DNA from: Aquila chrysaetos chrysaetos
Lineage: Eukaryota > Chordata > Aves > Accipitriformes > Accipitridae
Assembly (NCBI RefSeq): GCF_900496995.4
Contig: NC_044019.1
Location: forward strand, 2,480,001-2,544,000
DNA length: 64,000 nucleotides
Direction of reading: 5' to 3'
Every line of letters begins with the position of its first letter. Position 1 is the stretch's first letter. A model generated the notes under the pieces. That model saw only the letters and a program-made list of their open reading frames with translations. It searched no databases and was not told the origin of the DNA. Position numbers and translations under genes: made by a program. Of the stretch, positions 55,701-64,000 are shown piece after piece.

Positions 55701-58700
55701 TAACCTCTGGTTCTTAAAAAAAAAAAAAAAGAGAAAAAGAGGGGTGGGGGGGAAATGAGGTATACCAATATTCAGAGCTCCAGACAGGCACAGTGGTCAC
55801 ACCAGCTCTTGGGTCTTGGTGGCAGCTACTAAATCAAGCTGCTTTCTCCTGGATTCCTAGATGCTACTGTGCTCCGTTCTGGTGTCTGCGCCGGAGGCAG
55901 ATGATCAGGGTTAAACAGTGTGGCGGTTATTCAGACAGCAAGACAAACACTTAGGCCCTTTACTGTACATTTTTCCAAGTCTACTTTTAAAACCTAAATC
56001 TTCCCCAAATACGGACCAGCTCAGTTTGGGTGAGCATTATTGTCACATCTGGTCACTGAGTCTGTTTTGTATGACTTCAGCTGTGTTACACGTAGCACAT
56101 CTTTACCCCACCAATGCCAACCATGCTTATTGCAGACACTTCTTTTTCCATAGGAAGTTTTTCTGCAGCCTTTCAACCTTCTTTTTAGCTCATAAACATA
56201 ATGCTTGCACCTCTAACAACCAGCCAAGGGTTGGGGTGTTTTCTATGCTTGTGAACATGAAGTAGAAGGAAGAATTCCAGTTGAAACAGCTTTGCTAGAG
56301 AAACATTGGAGCGGGCTGTCATGCCTTTGGCACATCACAGGATGCAAACCTTGCTTTTACTGAAGGTAATTTTACAGATCTGTCTGGAGGCATGAAAACC
56401 CAAAGGAAAGCAGAGAGCTCTTAATATCTTTTTCCATCTGTGATGCAAAGCATATTCAGACTTTGAATTCAGCCATCAAGAAGAACGGTGCCTGAACACT
56501 GTTTCTTGACCTTTAAAATGCAGTTATTTTCCAAATCAGTAACCAAATGCACACCCTTTAGGAAGTTTATGGATGTGCATTGTCCAAGCGTTTCACATCA
56601 ATCTGGGAAGAAGTGTCTGAGTCAACTGGAAGAAAATAGGAGGTGGACTCTTTATGCCTGAAAAAACATCACCGGTGATGTTTTTATAAATGGTCTTATA
56701 TCAGTAAAGACCCTTAAATTGTACTCACTGCTGCTGAGTATTTGCAAGCCCACTTAAACAAGCGAAGGTATTTAAACGTACTAATTCCTTTCACGTGCAC
56801 TGATGTGCGCAAACACGTACAAATACAGGCTTGACTTTTCAAGTCTCATCACTGCTAAAGCAGTCGTGTAAGACGGTGAACAGAAGCAACTCCCTATCAG
56901 CGAAGGGAATCCTGATCCCACTCCTGTGGGAATTTCTGGTCTCCTATTTGCAATCAAGAGCTACATCTGTAACTGTTTCTGGAGAAACGGTTTTAAGAGC
57001 TGGAAAAGGTGGCTGTGGAGGGAGGGAATACTTCCCACCGTCTCAGTTGCTCTGTGGCATTTTCCAAAGCCACTTAATGGGTTTAGTTTTCTGATTGCTG
57101 GCCAGGTAATTGTTCTATATCTCACTTGATTTCAGGAAAACTATGTCTAAGCATCCTCTCCCCATGCTTTCAACATGCTACCACGTTGATGAAACAGGAG
57201 TTAATTTCTGATTGAGCCCAGAAGCCTGGCCCACCTTCTGGTGCCCTAGAAAATTTTCACTCAACTTTGGCAAATAAAGCCTTTCCCAGGCTTGTAGAAC
57301 ACCCAGGGATAACTTAGGCCTGGGCATGAAATCATGTTGTGTTTTCTGTGCTTTGCTGCATGGCCGTGTCTTGTTTTACTAGCGTTTAGGGGATGTTTAA
57401 GTATCATTTCAAGGCTATTTTGGCAAAATCCATCCTTGTTACTCAAGTAGGGTGCCTTGATTCTGACACCAGCATCTACTGTCGGCTGTGCTATAGTAAG
57501 GTCTTCTGTGTCTCAGGTGGTTGCTGCATGCTACTTGCTCCTCACTTACTGCTGGGGGTGCTGGGTATAAAATGGGCTGCAAAGCTGATTCAGTTTAATA
57601 TTAATTATTCTTTCTAGGGGAAAATACCTGAAAAGTCAAATGGTTTGAATTTCCTTTCACAATGGAAGGTGGAGGGAAGAGAGGAAATAACCTAACGCGT
57701 AGTACCTAGTCAGTGCGGCCACCTTTTGCAAATCATATAGTACATTAAAAAAAAAAATGCCCTTTGCAATGAAACATTCCCCCAGAAAAAAACCTGGAGT
57801 CCAGAAGCTTGTGGTTTTTCTGGTATGTCGCGTGTAGAAAGCAACTGGGTGTCTTGGCTTTTTTGTTCGTGTTGTTCGAGGAGGGAAAACGTCTGACACA
57901 TGGTCTCACGCATTCAGAACTAAGAAGGAGCTGATGTTGCAATGTAAACGTGGCACACTTTGGTCTCTTCTCCCATTTTAGTTTTTCCACACAAGTGTAA
58001 GGTGGGTCCTGACCCAGATGCTTCCCCAGAGAAGTGAGTACCAGTTCCCTGTGGGGACTGGACACGTAGTGCTGAAAGTGAAGAAGCTAAGGTCTTGATG
58101 GATTTCAGTTTAGTGAGTAAGTGACAATCATTTGAAGTCACTGGCACGGTGGCTCCACCTTGCCGGTCTCTCAATGAGCAGGAGGAATCGTTCCCACAAA
58201 CCCATCGCGTTGCAGCAAACGAGAATACACCACTGAAGAAGAACTGGGGTGCAGTTTGTTCTGATGTTAGCTGTGCTGTTACCCTCCAACGCATCCTCAG
58301 TCTATCGATGATAAAAAATAAGCCAAAGTATTTGGGTTTTCCCTGTTCCCTGGAGTACCCAGGTGCGCCTTCCAGATGATAGTTCTTTTCTCTGGATTTT
58401 TCCACGTGCCAGCAAGGGCAGGTTTTTCAACTGGTGCAGAACCAGTGAGCCTTTTGCTAGACCTCAGGCATCTGCTGCTGTGGGTGTGTGTCCGGCTGTC
58501 CCGGTGTTCCTGCTGCTTTTCATCCGCTTCTGTTCTCTGTCTCAAGAAAAGCATTATGTTGCTTGCGGAGAGGGGGAGCAGTAAAGCTCTGCAACTCGCT
58601 GGAGAAATTTACAGCCAGCGAGCTCTGCGCTGGAAGGGGTAAGGGGGTGGGATGCTGTCTCCACACCAGTAAGCAGAAAATACCTGCAGAGCTCCCTGCT

Positions 58701-58960
58701 CTGCCCACACTGCTATTCCATTTCCCCCTGGACATGGTTATTGTCCCACCACAGGCAGATTTTTCATTTTTCCATTAAAATAGAGTTGGTAAAGCAAAAG
58801 CAAATAATGTTAGCTTGAAGGAGCAGAAAGCTTTTCCTCTTAAGATGCCTTCCCTCACGTATATTCAAAAATCCAGCACACCAGGGCAGAGAAAGTTTAG
58901 CCTCATCCAGGCGTCGTTGACCTCATATAACTGCTCTGGAAGGAACATCATGTTCAAACC
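52790..58960. other. Intergenic DNA between SMAP2 and RIMS3
   Basis: No exon is recognised on either strand. In human, zinc-finger genes (ZFP69B, ZFP69, ZNF684) and EXO5 lie between SMAP2 and RIMS3; I see no C2H2 finger, KRAB or exonuclease frame here. Part may belong to a long RIMS3 3' UTR on the minus strand. It holds an A15 run at about 55717-55731 and otherwise unique sequence. Confidence 0.55.
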
Positions 58961-58964
58961 ATTG

Positions 58965-61032
58965 TTTATTCCTGTTTCAGTAGTCAGGGCACCGAGTTTG
59001 CTTCCTCAATCCGCTTGAAACTGTTAGTGCATCCCACGGCCCTGTGCATCACCATTCAGCACGAGCTCAGAAATCACTGCGTATTGCTTGAACAAGCACT
59101 TACCGCTCTAGCAGATGAGGATTTAATCCTTTCCTAGGTGGGCATTGGGGTCCTGAAGCAGACCCCTCTCCACCCCTGTTCAGCAGCATCCAGCCTATTC
59201 TCTTCTTGGAGGTCTGTAGTGATTTTGATTTGGTACAGATCCCAAGTCCATGACAGCAGCTGAAATTCCTTGACACGATGTTGCTAAAATCATGGTGGTG
59301 TCGGGTAAACCAGGCGCTGAGCAGTGGAGTATTGCTGACCCCCGGTTTTGGGTTTGTGGAGGAGACAGCTTCATCGCAACAGTCTTTTCCTTCAGGTTTG
59401 GTTTTGTTCCGTTGTGGCAACAGGTTCGAGCTGGTTCATCGTTTCTGGCGTCACCAGGAGAACCACAGGTTGGTTTTGTTGTGCTCTGTGCATTGTGAAA
59501 TTCTCTGCTTTGCCAATAAATAATTGTAAAAAATCCCAACTGTGCTGTGGGTTGATTTGTGTTAAAGACTGAAGGTCAGAGCCATCTGGTCGGCAAAAAT
59601 TCCCCATTAACCTTTTGTCCTCTTCCAGTCTCAAGACTGCTCATCTTTTGGCGTGTTGGTTTTTTTTCTCTCTTTTGGAAACTGATCCTTCAGGACAGTC
59701 ATTGTGTTAAGTATATTTTATGAAGAAACCGGAGTTTCTAGTGGTGTCTCCCCTGAGTATTTTCAGCAAATTTCATTAGGCACCTTCAAAAAAAGCTTCC
59801 GTAATTCTCGGTTTTGCTACAAGAACTGGTCCCTTGGGGGGAACCAAAATGCTGCTTTAAAAACAAACAAACAAAACATACAAACAAAAAACCCAAAACA
59901 CTCATCCTGATAATAAATTCAAAGCATCTAGTCCTTTGTTCGTAACCTCTCAGTCACCCTAATTCCAGATCAGCAGAAGATGCTGTTGAGATGTTCCCCT
60001 GTAGCGTACCAACAAGTCGAGAGTTAGAGAAAGGTGCGTCCTGCCGCGGGGTCTGGCAAACCCTCTGCTCCTACTTGAAATTCAAGTATCCAGGAGAGCA
60101 TCCCAGACCCGAGGAGAGCATCCCAGACCTCGAGCTGGCCCTCGCGCGAGGAAGGGGCTGGGAGGCAGACGATCGACCAACATCACGGTACTCCTGCTCC
60201 GTCAAGTCACCTTCTCCTGACTCAAATTTTCACGTGAGGCATCACAGAGTTTATATTTTGGGTCTTGCTTTGGCCATACAAGACCACAGTCAGTGGTGAA
60301 ACACGAGGACAAGACCAGCGTATGCTTCGGTGAGGTGAGTGCACCTTTTTCTGTTCTTTCTTGCTTTGGCAATGTCACTGGTCACAGGCTACATGCTACC
60401 AAAAAAAAAAAGAATTTAAAAAAAAAAGAAAAATGGCCACCAGAAGTGCTTGCTCAGTGTCGCAGGATTTGTGTCAGAAAACGAACAAATGGGAAGTGAC
60501 TGGCAGATGTTTCCGGTCAATCCGGAGTCTCTTAGATATTGCAGAGAGTGAGTGTGTTGTTAGCACGTGGCAAGCTACATAATAGAAGATGCTACATTCC
60601 TTGGAAAAAAAAAAAAAATAGTGCTGAGTTGGATTTTTTTTCTGAGTTTTTTTTTTTCTTTGAAAAGCTACCTTTTCCTCAGAGGCAAGGAAATGAAATC
60701 GAAGGAAAAAAAAACCTCGTCAACATGCTGCTTGCAGTGGCGCTGAATGAATCAGACCGAGATGCTCTCGCTGGGTGGTCAGGAGAGAAACACGTCGCTT
60801 CGATTTCTTTCCGACGGGGTGCCGGGACGAGGTGCGGTAACAGTCTCGGGATCGGTCGGCAGTCGCAGCCCTCGGTCTGCCTCACGGCGGGGGGGAGGTT
60901 TTTTTTTTTTCGCTTCTCCTTCCCCCTGCCTCAAATCACACAGCCCTCGCTCCCTCTCCAACGTCCCCCTCTGCGCACCGGGATGCGTGCTTGGGGAGGA
61001 GCGTGTCGAGAGCAGGTTTATTTCAGGAAGGA

Positions 61033-61068
<36 letters not shown>

Positions 61069-61156
61069 GGACAGGATATTTACAGCTATCCACTAACAGT
61101 TTTGGTAGGTCTGGACGTCTCCTTTCCCCTCCCGGCCTCTCCCACCAACCTGCCGC
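58965..61156 (-). other. RIMS3: Probable RIMS3 3' UTR
   Basis: Sequence after the RIMS3 stop. AATAAA signals on the minus strand occur at 61017-61022 (135 nt past the stop) and 58965-58970 (about 2.2 kb past). Human RIMS3 has a long 3' UTR, so the distal one is plausible, but the end cannot be set. A plus-strand A29 run at 61038-61066 would be U29 in the transcript. A 20-bp unit (AGGAGAGCATCCCAGACC and two more bases) is tandemly doubled at 60092-60131. Confidence 0.45.
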
Positions 61157-64000
61157 CTACGGGCAGGAGGGGCTGGTGGAACTCTCCAGGGAGGACTGGG
61201 AGAGGCGGCGCGTCAGAGGTCCGATGCTGGAGTCGGCCAGCGAGGAGGTGGGGAAGAGTTTGTACCAGCCCGTGACCGCGCTGGAGAGGTCGAGCTCCTC
61301 CAAGATGATCTGGGCCATCCCCATGAAGCACTTGTGGTCCATGCGCCCGTAATCTCCCCAGACGATCACCTGCGGGGCAGAGGAGGTGTCAGGGGAGCTG
61401 CCCCGCTCGCCAGCTGGGAGTTTTGGGGAAAATGCGGCAAACTCGGCGTGCCTGGCCAGAAAGGACCTGCCGCGATTGGCGTAGGGAGGCTGCGGCCTGA
61501 AGGACAGCAGTGAGGACGCTGGGTTTCTATGCCCTGTCCTTGCTCCCCTAATCCCTCCCTGTCCCCACGTATCTGGGGGGGGAGTACATCACCTGCAGGA
61601 CTTTGCCCTGGGGGCTCTCCTCGAAGAGCAGAGGCTGCTGGTACGACGGGTCACAGGTTTTCTTCACCACCTTGGTCTTCTTCTTGGCGAGGCAGACGCC
61701 GTTCTCCAACAGGTAAACTTTCACGTAGGTGGCTGCGTTGGAAAACGGGCGAGAAACAGTGATTTGGAGCAGGGTCCTGTGATGGTCCCGGCACAGTGCC
61801 CTTCTCCATCACCCCCGCTCCGTCCCTGACCCGCTCCCTCCCCAGCCACCTACCAGGGATGGACTTGGAGCCCATCTTCGGGATAAGTCCCCTCGCCTGG
61901 ATCACCTCCACCTCCAGCTGCCCGTTCCGGTCAGCCATGCCAACGTGGACATCGCCTAGGCGGAGGGACGAGACGTGCTCAGCACCCTCCCCGATGGCCA
62001 TCTCCCACCGGGGATGGCCGCAGCCCTGCGTCCTCGCCAGCTCTCCTTTTTGGTGCTGCCAAAAAGCAGGTGGGAGAAGTCGTCTCCGGGGCTGGCAGCC
62101 CCTTCACCCCCCCACCACTGCCTGCTCCCCCATCCTCAGCACCCAGCGCTCAAGCACACCGAGCATCCTGCCACCGGGCGTGTGATTTATTGTGAATTTG
62201 GAGGAAGGACAAAGCCGAGCTGATGTGAAGATGCTTGGATTCGAGTAGCGAAGAGAGAACCGGGCGAGAGCCACCTCCTCCCCACCCTCCCTGCCAGCTC
62301 CATCCCACGGCAGCCTTGCAGGGCGATTTTTTTTCCCTTGTGATGGGAAAAGGGGCTGAGATTAACCGCGAGACCTCGGCAAGGGCCGGGGAGGCTGGGG
62401 CAGGAGGGGTCGGTGGCTGAGCACCCCAGCAGCCGCCAGCCCCCAGCTCCCCAGGGCACTTCACCAGGGTCCTTCCCCGCTCCCTGCAGAGGAGCATCTG
62501 CGGGAAAAAACACGGCCGGGCACCTCTTGAGCTTGGTGCGAAGTTGTTCTCCCACTTACGCTGTCCCGCTTGTACGTACGTACGTCCCTTGGCCGGTGGG
62601 TCCCCGTCGCTCGCTGCCTTGTGGCCCCGGGGAGGGAGTGGGGACGGGGAAGGGGCGAGCTGACGTCCCAGCAGGGTTTAATAGGAGCGAGATGAACCTG
62701 GATGTTCTCAAAACACACTTGGCATTTCAACAGCAACTCGGGGCCAGCGCCGGGGGCTGCGCGAGGAACCGGCCGGCAGCAGAGGAACGAGCCGATGCCG
62801 CGGCGGGGGAACGGCAGGAGCTGTAGGGATTCGGCATGCCGCGGGCACTGCGGGACCTCATCCCAAGGGAAGCCAATGTTGTCCCTTCCCCGGGAAGGTG
62901 GGCAAACCCAGCGGGGTCCAACCGCCCCCTTTCCCTTCCGTTCCCTCCCACTGGGGTTTATGGGGTGCCAGCAGGACCAGTGATGGCCTGTGCTGGGGGG
63001 ACTGGGGGTCAGGATGGGGGACCCTGGTTCCTGTGGCCCCCCCCGGGGCAGCTCTCCCCATTCCCAGCAGCTCCGGCCCCTCAGCAGGACACGGGGCAGA
63101 CGCCTTGGTGTGCCCTGGGAGCAGCTGGGGACACGCTGCTGCTGGCTGGAAATTCAGACTTAGGGTGTGACTTTCTGTAGCCATTTTGGATTTAAAAAGG
63201 AAAAATGGAACAAAACGCGGTTTTGTTGGGTCCCCTCTGCAGCGGGATGCTCGGAGGAGGAGCTGATGCACAGCAGAGGGGCAGAAGAGGCCTCAGGAAA
63301 AAGCAGAGCTGCTGCTTTCCCCGGCGCGTATCCTGCCCCGAGCCCTCCACGGGACATTCCCTCCCCTCGCGGAGCCGACGGCGGGAGCAGCAGGGGAAGG
63401 CCAGAGCATTTGCAAGCCATGCACCGACCCAGCACGTGCTCGGCAGCAAGGGATGCTGCCGGAATCGAGCCTGACCCCCGGAACCAGAGCACGCGGACGC
63501 TTTCCCCCCCCCTGCCACCACTGCAGCCCCTTCCCTCTTGCCGGAGCATCCTTTTGCCGTGCCCAGCCCCGCACCGGGCGAGACACAGCCCTTGCTTTGC
63601 GGGGCTGGACACGGCACCCCCATCCTCAGGCAGGGACCCCCCCCTCGGCCGGCACTCACCCATCGGCGGGGTGGCCAGCGTCTGCCGCCCCACCAGCTGG
63701 CCTGGCCCCAGCCCGTCGAGAAAATCGCTGAACTGGCTCTCGGCGCCCAGCCGGGTCGTGGGGAAGATGAACCTGCCAAGGAGAGCAAAGGGCTTTTGCG
63801 GAGCGTCGGGCTGCCGGGTCTCAAGCGAGGTTTTTTTCCCCCGAGAGCACAGGGAGGGGTGCCCAGCCCCGGCTCCCGTCCCCCCGCGGTGCCTTACATG
63901 CCGTCGGAGCTGTTGCTGTTGGTGCTGCCGTCGGTGGACTCCCGGCTGCCTTGCCGGGTGACCCTGGTCCTCATCTCCACCGCGATGCCGGTCTCCGTGC
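61157..64000 (-). CDS. RIMS3: RIMS3, regulating synaptic membrane exocytosis 3, 3' part only
   Basis: Encodes RIM3, a small presynaptic active-zone protein of the RIM family that has only the C-terminal C2B domain and modulates vesicle release and calcium channels. Exons from the right edge: 63898->64000, 63660-63772, 61854-61955, 61593-61732, 61157-61369 (stop TAG). They join in frame to about 222 residues; human has 308, so roughly 86 N-terminal residues lie outside the window. The order is: TETGIAVEMRTRVTRQGSRE, a Ser/Asn-rich linker, FIFPTTRLGAESQFSDFLDG, then the C2 domain from GDVHVGMADRNGQLEVEVIQ to GWYKLFPTSS, and a Ser-rich tail with RRLSQSSLESS. RIM C2 domains lack the acidic calcium ligands, and the loop reading QARGLIPKMGSKS agrees. 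RIMS4 is the nearest paralogue; the tail and synteny favour RIMS3. Confidence 0.94.
61593..61732 (-). CDS. RIMS3: RIMS3 C2-domain exon (TYVKVYLLENG)
   Basis: Encodes TYVKVYLLENGVCLAKKKTK, then VVKKTCDPSYQQPLLFEESP. The Lys-rich beta-4 strand KKKTKVVKK is the polybasic patch by which RIM C2B domains bind phosphoinositides. The acceptor is TCCAACGCAG and the donor CAG|GTGATG. The preceding exon (61854-61955) ends in G and supplies the first base of the split Ala codon. Confidence 0.93.

Noticed and set aside
62570-62586. TACG tandem (GTACGTACGTACGT)
   Set aside because: Only about three units within a RIMS3 intron; too short to be more than chance.
61157-64000. RIMS4 instead of RIMS3
   Set aside because: The linker, C2 and tail sequence agree better with RIMS3 as I recall it, and RIMS3 is the family member syntenic with SMAP2 and COL9A2.

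Overview
The window is vertebrate nuclear DNA, almost certainly from a bird. Short introns in a GC-rich collagen gene, a CR1 LINE scrap and a solo LTR of a type common in bird genomes all point that way. The gene order COL9A2 - SMAP2 - RIMS3 matches human 1p34 and, as I recall it, a chicken microchromosome. The LTR makes a non-galliform bird more likely, but the species cannot be fixed from sequence alone. There are no bacterial-style operons, CRISPR arrays or phage genes.

Layout. Bases 1-16,600 hold no exon I can support: GC-rich spacer broken by short AT-rich blocks that look like conserved regulatory DNA, plus one solo LTR (3692-4273). Bases 16,895-30,743 on the minus strand hold a complete COL9A2 gene (collagen alpha-2(IX)). 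All 32 coding exons could be placed with GT/AG borders and continuous frame, giving 690 residues against 689 in human. Bases 30.8-33.5 kb are the spacer between two divergent promoters and carry a 23-bp tandem repeat with YY1-like cores, a G19 tract and a C-rich minisatellite. Bases 33,511-51,781 on the plus strand hold a complete SMAP2 gene (Arf GTPase-activating protein, 10 coding exons, 428 residues), with a CpG-island promoter and a 13.5-kb first intron. From 52.8 to 61.2 kb is non-coding and probably includes the RIMS3 3' UTR. Bases 61,157-64,000 on the minus strand hold the last five coding exons of RIMS3, including its C2 domain; the 5' part lies beyond the right edge.

The three genes are not a functional pathway. 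COL9A2 makes a cartilage fibril-associated collagen, SMAP2 regulates Arf1 and clathrin vesicles at the trans-Golgi/endosome, and RIMS3 acts in presynaptic exocytosis. They are simply syntenic neighbours.

I found no wholly new system. The most notable observation is SMAP2 intron 3: it has a U12-type donor whose first two bases are GC instead of GT, a U12 branch site 14 nt before the acceptor, and it is the only placement that keeps the ArfGAP frame. A rare GC-AG minor-spliceosome intron is the item most worth checking. Other points are the YY1-like tandem array at the COL9A2 promoter, a perfect CLEAR/E-box palindrome upstream of SMAP2, a tandem splice acceptor in SMAP2 exon 9, a cluster of candidate enhancers downstream of COL9A2, and the absence of the genes that separate SMAP2 from RIMS3 in human.
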